DNA from: Chryseobacterium elymi
Lineage (GTDB): Bacteria > Bacteroidota > Bacteroidia > Flavobacteriales > Weeksellaceae
Direction of reading: 5' to 3'
DNA length: 43,005 bases
Assembly (NCBI RefSeq): GCF_003385495.1
Contig: NZ_QNUH01000026.1
Coordinates: 1-43,005 of the forward strand
The position numbers and the translations under genes were made by a program. Below, piece after piece: positions 24,791 to 32,690 of this stretch. Position 1 is the first letter of the stretch. Every line of letters starts with the position of its first letter. The notes below the pieces were generated by a model, which saw only the letters and a program-made list of their open reading frames with translations, was not told where the DNA came from and made no database searches.

Positions 24791-27646
24791 CTATTCGATG
24801 TTTTTAACTAAAATCCATCCGGTGTAGTGAATAGGAGTTTTCTCTTTGTTGGTTTCATTCCAGTTGATGTGATACCAGTAAGTTCCTGTTACCAGTTTTT
24901 TGTCATAATGTTTCCCGTCCCACTTGTAATTATTGAATTTATTTCCGGTAAATATCATATTTCCATATCTGTCATAAATTACAAAAGAAAGGTTTTCTTT
25001 ATAAGCTAATTCGCTATAGTCAATAAAGTCATTTTTATTATCACCGTTAGGAGTAATGGCATTTAATAAATTTGGAATAGTTACTTCCACTGATGTAGGA
25101 TTACAATTGTAAGTGTCTTTTACATAAAAAGTATGCTGACCTCTTGTAAGTCCTGTGAATACGTTAGAATCCTGCCAGTTAGATGGTGAATCCACCGCAT
25201 ATTTGTATGGGGTTTTTCCTCCATTTACAACTACTGTGGCTGTAGTATTAGAAATTTCGATCTTGGTGATTACCGGATCTTCAGCTTTTCTTACTCTTAC
25301 AATCTGTGGCAGTGAACATCCGTTTTTGCCCAGAATTACAGAATATTCTCCAATACCCACATTTTGAATAGAAGATGTTGTAGCTCCGGTATTCCATAGA
25401 TACGAATCATAACCAGGACCTGCATCCAGATCTGTTGTGGCGTCCGCACAGATAAACTGGTCAACAAGTATTGGTGATTTTTTTATAGGAAGAGCAATCA
25501 GCTGAATTTTTGCATTCGCTGTACATCCTTCGTTAGTTGTAACTTTTACATACACAAATCCTCCGGTAGACGGATAGTTCTGAGGAGCTGTGATTTCGTT
25601 AGTTCCTGCAGTAAGATCGGCCAATGTAGGATAATATTTTTTAACCACTGCATTATAGTCAGTAACGCTGGCTTTAGTAAGATCAAAATAAGCATAAGGA
25701 TCTACGTCATACTGGCATGCTGAGATTATTGCATCTCTTACTACGAATGGTACTACAGTAAGGTTTAAAGTAACCTGTTCACAGTCTATAAATTCAGTAG
25801 CATTACCACAGAATTTATAGACGATCTGATCCGGGCCATAATAGTTGGTAGTAGGAGTGTAGGTGATGGTTCCGTTTGAATTTATTACAGCTGTACCATG
25901 TGCTGGTGGAGTAATAATCACCAGTGTACCGGGTACAGGAGTCTGTGTTGAGGATGTGAACGCCGGTGTAATTACCTTTGTAGAACATGCATTTAGTGTT
26001 TGTGTAGTAAGTTTTAAACAGGTAAATACCTTATAGATTGGGGTCGTAACAGGTGGACATGTACCCATTGTTACTTTTACCGTATAGTTTCCGGAAGTTG
26101 TTGGTGAGAACGTATTGGATGTTGCCCCCGCGATAGCTGTTCCGTTCAGGAACCACTGGTAGCCTTCATAACTGTCATCCACCTCAAGAACAATGCCGGG
26201 AGCACATTCTCCGGAACGTTTTGCAATTACCGGAATTGATGAGAATCCTGCAAAATAACCACCGTATCCTACTGCCCCACTTCCTGCAGAAATACCTGCT
26301 GTAACCGCTTTTGTAGAAATAACAGTAACATTTCCTGTAATATTAGGAACAGAATAAGATACCCATGCTGTAGTTCCTGTTACAGTAAAGGGACCTTGTG
26401 CAGCTGGAAGTGGAGTTCCATTTACGGTAACCGTTGCTCCTGTCTCGGTAAGTATGTTTAGTTTCACGTTTTTCGTACCACTGGAAGAAGTTTCAGGAAG
26501 TTGATTAATCAATCCTATCTCATCGATTTTTTTTGGCAGAAAACAGTTCAAAGGCGGAATATAATTGAATCCTTCTGTTGCAGTACTGTTCGGAAGACCA
26601 GCCAAAAGCTGATATACATATGCATTCTTAGAAGTTTTGATGTGCATATTGAAGTGTGAGTTTCCCTGATCAATATATGGGAATACATAGGTATTATTTG
26701 GTCCTTGGCCTACTCTTACCCATTCTCCTTCATTCAGGGTCTGGATGGGAGTAGTAGATCCGTTAAGAAAAACTTGAGTATCATTTTCAGTTGCGATAAT
26801 CAGTGCGTCTTCATCTCCGTCATTGTTGTCTCCGTTTCCTTTTACAAGAACGAACTCATTTCCTAGTCTGTCTACAGGAACGGATTGGTCCATAATAATA
26901 TCGGAGCCACCGGACCCTGCACTTGGGGGAAGGGCAAACTGTCCGTTAAAGTTACCGTTTGTTACCGATATAGGTTTATCGGCTTCTATTTTTGCTCCAA
27001 TAAAGCCTGTGGCATTGTCTCCGGTATTGTCCCGTCCCTCAATGATATAGGCTTGTCCTTTATTAAGGGTAAATGACATAGTGGGAGTGGTGGTTCCTGT
27101 AGTTCCGTTTGTAAACTGCACTCCCGGGGTATATCCTGAAACCGTAACCGTGGTATTGTCTTCAGTAGCTAAAACTCCGGTTGTAAAATTTATGAAAGTA
27201 ATAGACTGACCAGTCATCGGGGTAGTAGCTGCATAGAATTTTTTTCCAATACCTGCCTTTCCCTTGGAAGTTAATATTTCCCCGTGGCTGGTAACACTAA
27301 ATCTGAAATTTACATAATATGGCTTTGTTCCTTTAGTGTAAATTCCTTTACCAACTGGTGTGAACATTTCTGTGGGCTGATTGGTAATCATCGTAGCCGT
27401 TGTTATGTCAAATGTTTTTGGATCACCTTTCATGATAGTTACTGTTCCTATCAGTATATTGTTACTGTATATTTCTACAGGGAAAGGAGTGGTGGAATCC
27501 GTAGAAAAATACAAGGCCTGTTTAGGACTGTTGAGTGCGGTAGGTTTAGCTGCCATAGGGGCAAACCAATGCTCCGTATCTCTTTGTGCAAATAGCGTGT
27601 TAATTGATAAAAGAACTAATACTAAGCTGAGTAGAAATCTTTTCAT
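24791..27646 (-). CDS. Giant T9SS type B surface protein, IgGFc-binding-like N-terminus (951 residues)
   Basis: Signal peptide MKRFLLSLVLVLLSINTLFA. The layout equals that of the 947-residue neighbour: RDTEHWFAPMAAKP, ATEDNTTVTVSGYTPGVQF, FTLNKGQAYIIEG, VKGNGDNNDGDEDALIIATE, YEGYQWFLNGTAIAGATSN, DQIVYKFCGNATEF, ACQYDVDPYAYFDLTKA, TTDLDAGPGYDSYLWNTGAT, then the sorting domain with TPNGDNKNDFIDYS, FVIYDRYGNMIF and YTGWILVKNIE. The family is associated with T9SS export and gliding-type surface proteins. Such proteins often need a PorP/SprF-like partner, and none is encoded in the window. It has its own promoter and terminator. Confidence 0.88.
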   Translation of the reverse strand: MKRFLLSLVLVLLSINTLFAQRDTEHWFAPMAAKPTALNSPKQALYFSTDSTTPFPVEIYSNNILIGTVTIMKGDPKTFDITTATMITNQPTEMFTPVGKGIYTKGTKPYYVNFRFSVTSHGEILTSKGKAGIGKKFYAATTPMTGQSITFINFTTGVLATEDNTTVTVSGYTPGVQFTNGTTGTTTPTMSFTLNKGQAYIIEGRDNTGDNATGFIGAKIEADKPISVTNGNFNGQFALPPSAGSGGSDIIMDQSVPVDRLGNEFVLVKGNGDNNDGDEDALIIATENDTQVFLNGSTTPIQTLNEGEWVRVGQGPNNTYVFPYIDQGNSHFNMHIKTSKNAYVYQLLAGLPNSTATEGFNYIPPLNCFLPKKIDEIGLINQLPETSSSGTKNVKLNILTETGATVTVNGTPLPAAQGPFTVTGTTAWVSYSVPNITGNVTVISTKAVTAGISAGSGAVGYGGYFAGFSSIPVIAKRSGECAPGIVLEVDDSYEGYQWFLNGTAIAGATSNTFSPTTSGNYTVKVTMGTCPPVTTPIYKVFTCLKLTTQTLNACSTKVITPAFTSSTQTPVPGTLVIITPPAHGTAVINSNGTITYTPTTNYYGPDQIVYKFCGNATEFIDCEQVTLNLTVVPFVVRDAIISACQYDVDPYAYFDLTKASVTDYNAVVKKYYPTLADLTAGTNEITAPQNYPSTGGFVYVKVTTNEGCTANAKIQLIALPIKKSPILVDQFICADATTDLDAGPGYDSYLWNTGATTSSIQNVGIGEYSVILGKNGCSLPQIVRVRKAEDPVITKIEISNTTATVVVNGGKTPYKYAVDSPSNWQDSNVFTGLTRGQHTFYVKDTYNCNPTSVEVTIPNLLNAITPNGDNKNDFIDYSELAYKENLSFVIYDRYGNMIFTGNKFNNYKWDGKHYDKKLVTGTYWYHINWNETNKEKTPIHYTGWILVKNIE

Positions 27647-27668
27647 ATGTGTGGAATTAGGATTTCTA

Positions 27669-27676
27669 CAAATTTA
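27669..27676 (-). promoter_or_regulatory. -7 promoter element for the 951-residue T9SS protein
   Basis: TAAATTTG on the - strand fits TAnnTTTG, 22 bases before the ATG at 27646. Confidence 0.5.
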
Positions 27677-27723
27677 AAATAATATTTGAAATAGTGTTAA
27701 ATAAATATAACAAAAGTTAAAAA

Positions 27724-27792
27724 TTATTCATGATTTTTAATTAAAAGCCATCCGGGATATGAAACTGGTAATCTCGTATCAGGCTCTGCCCG
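27724..27792 (-). pseudogene. Probable C-terminal remnant of a fourth T9SS type B paralog
   Basis: The - strand reads AEPDTRLPVSYPGWLLIKNH, then E and stop (TAA at 27726-27724). This lines up with the last residues of the three neighbours: PIHYTGWILVKNIE, AVKYTGWILVKSRE and PIKYTSWLLVKRK. P, Y, G, W, L, K, N, E and the stop agree with the nearest copy. Nothing further upstream resembles the family, and tsf's terminator begins about 90 bases away. It looks like the scar of a fourth gene lost by deletion. The match is short; a dispersed non-coding repeat with chance similarity is the alternative. Confidence 0.5.
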
Positions 27793-27876
27793 GGCGAATG
27801 AGCATGCTTGGAAAGATTTTCTTACGTTTAATTTTCGTCTTATGTATAATTCTTATCGGCTGATGTGGTACCACCA

Positions 27877-27907
27877 CATAAAAAATCCCGGTAAATTTTA
27901 CCGGGAT
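27877..27907 (-). terminator. Rho-independent terminator of tsf
   Basis: ATCCCGGTAAA (27885-27895) and TTTACCGGGAT (27897-27907) are exact complements around one T. On the - strand a TTTTTATG run follows. It lies 23 bases after the tsf stop. Confidence 0.9.
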
Positions 27908-27930
27908 CTGTATTATTCTTTGAAAGATGA

Positions 27931-28758
27931 TTAAGCCAAGCTTACTCTTACAAAACCTGTTACTTTAAGGTCTGCATTTACAGATTTTACATAGTCAGCT
28001 ACAGAAATAGAGCTGTCTTTGATAAAATCCTGGTGTACCAAAGTGTTGTCTTTGTAGAATCTCTGCATTTTACCTTTCAGGATATTATCGATAATGTTTG
28101 CAGGCTTACCTTCTTCAGTAAGTTTATGTCTTTCGATTTCCAATTCTTTGTCGATAGTTTCCTGAGAAACTCTGGTTTCGTCAAGAGCGATTGGGTTCAT
28201 TGCAGCAGCCTGCATAGAAACAGCTTTAGCCACTTCGTCAGCTCCGTCTACCTTAGCAGAAAGTGCAGTTATAGCAGCGATTTTGTTTCCAGCGTGGATG
28301 TAAGCTCCCAGGTAAGGCCCTTCAATTCTTTCGAATGCTCCGATCTCAATTTTCTCACCGATAACTCCTGTCTGCTCGATTAATTTATCAGCAACAGTAA
28401 GTCCGTGGAAGTCTGTAGCCAAAAGTTCTTCTTTAGTAGCTGCGAAAATAGCCATTTCAGCTAATTCGTAAGCAAGCTCGATGAAAGCTTCATTTTTAGC
28501 AACGAAGTCAGTTTCGCAGTTTAGAGAGATGATCACACCTAAAGTGTTATCCTCGTTTACTCTGGCGATTACTGCACCTTCAGAAGATTCTCTGTCAGCT
28601 CTGTTTGCAGCAACTTTCTGTCCTTTTTTTCTAAGGATATCTACTGCTTTTTCGAAGTCTCCTTCTGCTTCAACTAAAGCTTTCTTGCAGTCCATCATAC
28701 CTGCACCTGTTTGGTTTCTTAATTTTGCTACGTCTGCAGCAGCTGGTGTATAAGACAT
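27931..28758 (-). CDS. tsf: Elongation factor Ts
   Basis: 275 residues. EF-Ts recycles EF-Tu by GDP/GTP exchange. The N-terminal UBA-like segment VAKLRNQTGAGMMDCKKAL, LRKKGQKVAANRADRESSEG and the exchange core NCETDFVAKNEAF are diagnostic. It has its own promoter and terminator, unlike the usual rpsB-tsf operon. It is on the opposite strand to rpsB and 13.6 kb from it. Confidence 0.97.
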   Translation of the reverse strand: MSYTPAAADVAKLRNQTGAGMMDCKKALVEAEGDFEKAVDILRKKGQKVAANRADRESSEGAVIARVNEDNTLGVIISLNCETDFVAKNEAFIELAYELAEMAIFAATKEELLATDFHGLTVADKLIEQTGVIGEKIEIGAFERIEGPYLGAYIHAGNKIAAITALSAKVDGADEVAKAVSMQAAAMNPIALDETRVSQETIDKELEIERHKLTEEGKPANIIDNILKGKMQRFYKDNTLVHQDFIKDSSISVADYVKSVNADLKVTGFVRVSLA

Positions 28759-28819
28759 AATATGTATTATTTTTTTATTTAAGATTAGTATTAATTTTTA
28801 GCTTAATTTTAAAGCAGTG

Positions 28820-28827
28820 CAAAGATA
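28820..28827 (-). promoter_or_regulatory. -7 promoter element for tsf
   Basis: TATCTTTG on the - strand fits TAnnTTTG, about 60 bases before the tsf ATG. This gives tsf a promoter independent of rpsB. Confidence 0.5.
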
Positions 28828-28902
28828 ATGATTTTAATGATAAACTAAAAAATGACTTTTCACGTTATTGATATATTTAATACTATTTTAAAGACTTGGT
28901 TA

Positions 28903-29649
28903 ATGAAAAAAATCTTTCTACTTATATTTCTATGCATTTTTACCTTAGGTTTCTCTCAAAAAAAGAAGAAATCAAAATCCAAAGCTGTTGTAGAAAAAGA
29001 AACGGTAATCATCTATACAGAGCAGGATGCCGAAGCTTCTAAAGAGGCCAGAGTGATCGCCGGTTTTCTGAAACAAAACCCTGGACATGCCAAAACTGAT
29101 TATTTTAAAAGAAAATTGATTGAAATGATTATGGCCGATAATTCTCCTGAAGCCAAACCTACGATTAAGCCGATCAGTAAAGAGAAAATAGAAAAAATTG
29201 TTCAGAATAATGAGCTTAACAGCGGTAAAGTGATAGCAGCCAATAAAACATCTGCTGAAAATAAGAACACGGATAAGGTAAATGATGCCATAAAGGCTTT
29301 GAAAGAAGAGAGACTGGCAAGCGTGGGTTCCGCCAAAACTGCCGGGGTTGCCAAATCAGAACCTAATGAAGCCCATAAAAAAACTGCAGCAATGCTTACC
29401 CATATTTTTAATAATGATATGAATAAGAATGAGGCTTATATCAATATCAAGAACAGGTCAAGCTGTAATCTGATCGTAAAAATAAGCGGAAAAAAATATT
29501 ATAACCTGAGTGTTCCTGCCAAAGGACAGAATTTTATACTTATAGATAAAGGGGAATATGTACTGACCACCATGGTGTGTGATGCAAAGTATTCTTCAAT
29601 CAAGAAAGTTACTCAGGATATTGAAATTGCACTCAACGTAGCTGATTAA
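28903..29649 (+). CDS. Two-cysteine secreted family, 248-residue member beside tsf
   Basis: The frame is open from 28852, but ATG 28903 gives the signal peptide MKKIFLLIFLCIFTLGFSQ followed by a lysine-rich start. The N-terminal part holds a diverged version of the paralogs' helical motif (VIAGFLKQNPGHAKTDYFKR). The C-terminal domain matches the other three: HKKTAAMLTHIFNNDMNKN, NRSSCNLIVKISGK (C188), YNLSVPAKGQNFILIDKGEY and VCDAKYSSIKK (C226). It lies on the far side of tsf and on the + strand, convergent with accA, so the family brackets the split rpsB-tsf region. No enzymatic motif is visible. Function unknown. Confidence 0.8.
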   Translation: MKKIFLLIFLCIFTLGFSQKKKKSKSKAVVEKETVIIYTEQDAEASKEARVIAGFLKQNPGHAKTDYFKRKLIEMIMADNSPEAKPTIKPISKEKIEKIVQNNELNSGKVIAANKTSAENKNTDKVNDAIKALKEERLASVGSAKTAGVAKSEPNEAHKKTAAMLTHIFNNDMNKNEAYINIKNRSSCNLIVKISGKKYYNLSVPAKGQNFILIDKGEYVLTTMVCDAKYSSIKKVTQDIEIALNVAD

Positions 29650-29675
29650 GATTAATTAAAACTGAACTATAATAA

Positions 29676-29708
29676 AAAACGGTTAAGAAATTTTTTCTTA
29701 ACCGTTTT
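29676..29708. terminator. Bidirectional terminator between the secreted paralog and accA
   Basis: AAAACGGTTAAGAAA (29676-29690) and TTTCTTAACCGTTTT (29694-29708) form a perfect 15-bp stem with a TTT loop. T-rich sequence follows on the + strand and an A/T-rich run on the - strand. It serves the two convergent genes. Confidence 0.9.
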
Positions 29709-29712
29709 TATT

Positions 29713-30669
29713 TTATCCTTTAAACTGTCCCATTGCAATGAATTTCTCCTGTCTCTGGGTTTCAAGTTCCTGTCCTGAGAATTTTGAAAAAGCTTTGATA
29801 TTCTGTAAAATTGAATTTTTCAGATTCAGGTAAGCCGTTTCTGGGTCGTACTGGGCACCTCCTAGCGGCTCCTCAATAATACCGTCGATGAATTTTTCTC
29901 TTAAAGCATCTTTTGGGGTAAGATTTAATGCATTGGCTGCATCTTCCTTGTGATCCCAGTTTCTCCATAGAATAGAAGAACAGCTTTCCGGTGCAATTAC
30001 AGTGTACCATGTGTTTTCAAGCATGTATACTTTATTTCCGACTCCTATTCCCAAAGCTCCGCCACTTGCTCCTTCCCCGATGATATAAGTGAAAATGGGT
30101 GTTTTAAGCTGAACCATTTCGAAGATATTTCTGGCAATTGCTTCTCCCTGACCTCTTTCTTCAGCTTCTAATCCCGGATAAGCTCCCGGTGTATCTACTA
30201 AAGTCACTACAGGGATTTTGAATTTTTCAGCAAGCTTCATTAGTCGTAAAGCTTTTCTGTATCCTTCAGGATTTGGCATTCCGAATCTTCTGTACTGTCT
30301 TTCTTTGGTTGTTCTCCCTTTCTGGGTTCCTATGATCATTACTTTCTGGCCGTCCAATGTAGCCAGACCGCCAATCATTGCAGGGTCATCTGCGAAATTT
30401 CTGTCTCCGTGAAGTTCCAGAAAACTTCCTTTATCTACCATACCGTTGATATAGTCAATTGTATAAGGACGATCAGGATGACGGGATAGTTGTACTCTCT
30501 GCCAAGGGGTAAGATTTTCGTAGATTTCTTTTTTCTTTTCCAAAATCTTATCCTCAATCTGGCTGCATGCTAATTTTACATCAACACCACTTTCTTCTCC
30601 TACTAAAGAACAAGTCTGAAGTTGATCCATCAGATCTTTTATAGGAAGTTCGAAACTTAAATATTCCAT
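29713..30669 (-). CDS. accA: Acetyl-CoA carboxylase carboxyltransferase subunit alpha
   Basis: 318 residues, the usual length. With AccD it transfers carboxyl from biotin on AccB to acetyl-CoA, the first step of fatty acid synthesis. PWQRVQLSRHPDRPYTIDYI, ELHGDRNFADDPAMIGGLA, VVTLVDTPGAYPGLEAEERG and EGASGGALGIGVGNKVYMLE are diagnostic. It follows gltX on the same strand after 48 bases and has its own -7 element there. Confidence 0.97.
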   Translation of the reverse strand: MEYLSFELPIKDLMDQLQTCSLVGEESGVDVKLACSQIEDKILEKKKEIYENLTPWQRVQLSRHPDRPYTIDYINGMVDKGSFLELHGDRNFADDPAMIGGLATLDGQKVMIIGTQKGRTTKERQYRRFGMPNPEGYRKALRLMKLAEKFKIPVVTLVDTPGAYPGLEAEERGQGEAIARNIFEMVQLKTPIFTYIIGEGASGGALGIGVGNKVYMLENTWYTVIAPESCSSILWRNWDHKEDAANALNLTPKDALREKFIDGIIEEPLGGAQYDPETAYLNLKNSILQNIKAFSKFSGQELETQRQEKFIAMGQFKG

Positions 30670-30692
30670 TTCTTGAAGTAAATTAAATCTTT

Positions 30693-30700
30693 CAAATTTA
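30693..30700 (-). promoter_or_regulatory. -7 promoter element for accA
   Basis: TAAATTTG on the - strand fits TAnnTTTG, 23 bases before the accA ATG and inside the short gltX-accA gap. Confidence 0.5.
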
Positions 30701-30717
30701 TGAAAAATTATGAAAAA

Positions 30718-32445
30718 CTATTTAAAATTATTGATAGCGTTGTTTATTCGGGAGGTACTTTCCTCTTTTCCAATTAGTTCCATGATATCCGGAACATCCG
30801 GGCCTTTCAGTTCTCCTACTAAAGCCAAACGCAGCGGCATCATCACTTTTCCCATCCCCAGGCCTTTGTTTTCCGCAAAATCATGGACTGCCTGCTTCAG
30901 TATTTCTGAGGTGAATTCAGTAGTTGCAAGATTTTTGGCTAATTCCCCTAAAACAGCAGATGTTTCTTCGTTCCAGGCTTTTTTTGATGCTTTTTCATCA
31001 TAAGAAACAGGAGCTTCAAAGAAAAACTTTCCGTTTTCGTAAATATCTTTCGGGAAGATAGCTCTTTCTTTCATCAAACCGATGATCTTTATCAGTTTTT
31101 CATCGGAAACACCGGAAAGGTCAAGATCTGTATTCTTTAACAACTGAAGAAGTTCATCTTCAGACGTCATCTGGATATACTGATGGTTGAACCATTCTGA
31201 TTTTTCCTTGCTGAATCTGGCACCTGCTTTATGTACTTTATGAAGATCGAATTCTTTACCCATTTCTTCCAGTGAGAGGATTTCTTTATCATTTGCAGGA
31301 GTCCAGCCTAACAGGGCAACCATATTGATGAATGCATCAGGAAGATATCCGTTTTCTCTGTATCCTTTAGAAACAGCTCCTGTTGAAGGATCTTTGAAGT
31401 CCAGCGGAAATACGGGGAATCCAAACTTGTCACCGTCTCTTTTGCTTAGCTTTCCGGAAAGTCCTTTTTTTAAAAACTGCTTTACAGAAGCCATTAAAGG
31501 ATTATCTTTATCATTTTCGCCCAGCATTGATTTAAATCTCGGGCTTTTTACTTCTGTAAAGAATGACTTAATCAGCGCTGCCGATTCATCAAGAGAAAAC
31601 TGGCTGTTTTTCAGGATAAATTCTTCTGCAAAAGATTTTGTGATGCTGTCAATATTATCTTTATTAATTAAGGTTGATATATCAGGTTTTAAGATCAATG
31701 AAAGGTGAGCAAACTGAGGCGCTTCCCAGCCCATAGCTTCGTATAATAAAGTATGAAGGCCTAAGGACGGCAGCCATTCTTCTCCACGGATCACATGGGA
31801 AATTTCCATTTCGTGGTCATCGATGATGTTGGCGAAATGATAAGTTGGCATTCCGTCGTTCTTTACAAGAACTTTATCGTCCAGTGTATTGGTATTCACG
31901 GAAGAATTTCCGCGGATGATATCCTGAAGGTTTAATGTCCTGTCAACCGGCATTTTGAATCTCACCACGTAAGGTGTTTTTTCATCCAGTAATTGCTGAA
32001 CTTCCTCTTCAGAAAGGGCAATGCTGTTTCTCAGTCGGTTTCTTGTTTTGTTGTCATAAGAGAAAACATTTCCTTCCGCTTCAAACTCAGCACGGATGGC
32101 ATCCAGCTCCTCAGGGGTATCAAAAGCGATGTAGGCATAATCTGTTTTCAGGATCTGCTCCGTATATCTGTCGTAGATGTCCCTTCTTTCAGACTGTCTG
32201 TAAGGTGCAAATTTTCCTCCTTTCTTAGGACTTTCATCTGGAATGATTCCGCACCATTCTAAAGCTTCTTCGATATAGTTTTCAGCTCCTTCTACATATC
32301 TCGCCGTATCTGTATCTTCTATTCGAAGTACAAATTCACCACCCTGGTTTTTGGCAAAAAGATAATCATATAATGCGGTTCTTACGCCTCCCAAATGCAA
32401 AGGTCCGGTAGGACTTGGAGCAAAACGAACTCTTACTTTCTCCAT
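30718..32445 (-). CDS. gltX: Glutamyl-tRNA synthetase with a ~75-residue insertion
   Basis: 575 residues, against about 500 for most bacterial GltX. It charges tRNA-Glu with glutamate. The class I signature PSPTGPLHLGG (HIGH-type, 17-20), RIEDTDTARY, VIRGEEWLPSLGLH and the KMSKS-type loop GKLSKRDGDKFGFPVFPL (331 onward) are intact. Normally only a few residues separate the strand HLSLILKPD (to 255) from GKLSKRDGD. Here residues ~256-330 are inserted in frame (ISTLINKDNIDSITKSFAEE, FKSMLGENDKDNPLMASVKQ), helical and charged. The reading frame is clean, so this is not a frameshift artefact. The rest, including the anticodon-binding C-terminus, looks ordinary. Confidence 0.95.
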   Translation of the reverse strand: MEKVRVRFAPSPTGPLHLGGVRTALYDYLFAKNQGGEFVLRIEDTDTARYVEGAENYIEEALEWCGIIPDESPKKGGKFAPYRQSERRDIYDRYTEQILKTDYAYIAFDTPEELDAIRAEFEAEGNVFSYDNKTRNRLRNSIALSEEEVQQLLDEKTPYVVRFKMPVDRTLNLQDIIRGNSSVNTNTLDDKVLVKNDGMPTYHFANIIDDHEMEISHVIRGEEWLPSLGLHTLLYEAMGWEAPQFAHLSLILKPDISTLINKDNIDSITKSFAEEFILKNSQFSLDESAALIKSFFTEVKSPRFKSMLGENDKDNPLMASVKQFLKKGLSGKLSKRDGDKFGFPVFPLDFKDPSTGAVSKGYRENGYLPDAFINMVALLGWTPANDKEILSLEEMGKEFDLHKVHKAGARFSKEKSEWFNHQYIQMTSEDELLQLLKNTDLDLSGVSDEKLIKIIGLMKERAIFPKDIYENGKFFFEAPVSYDEKASKKAWNEETSAVLGELAKNLATTEFTSEILKQAVHDFAENKGLGMGKVMMPLRLALVGELKGPDVPDIMELIGKEESTSRINNAINNFK

Positions 32446-32464
32446 TTCAATAAAAATTTTGGTG

Positions 32465-32472
32465 CAAATTTA
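32465..32472 (-). promoter_or_regulatory. -7 promoter element for gltX
   Basis: TAAATTTG on the - strand fits TAnnTTTG, 19 bases before the gltX ATG. The rest of the gap to 32690 is AT-rich with GGAAG/CTTCC word repeats and no clear gene. Confidence 0.5.
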
Positions 32473-32690
32473 CTTAAAATTACCTGAGTTCAGGTTAAGA
32501 AAATTAAGATTAAAAGGCCGGAAGTTTGGAAGAGGAGAGGGAGGAAGTCATTTTTGAGCGAATAATTTCTTACAGTTATCGTAAAATTCAATTAAAATAG
32601 TTTAAGAAAATTAATAAAATAGTGTACCATTGTTCTTTAGGGACCACAGTAGCTTCAATCTTCCAGACTTCAGGCTTCCATCTTTTTTAT

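Noticed and set aside
32515..32690. GGAAG/CTTCC words after gltX as a structured RNA or repeat array
   Set aside because: The words are irregular and give no stable fold or fixed period by eye.
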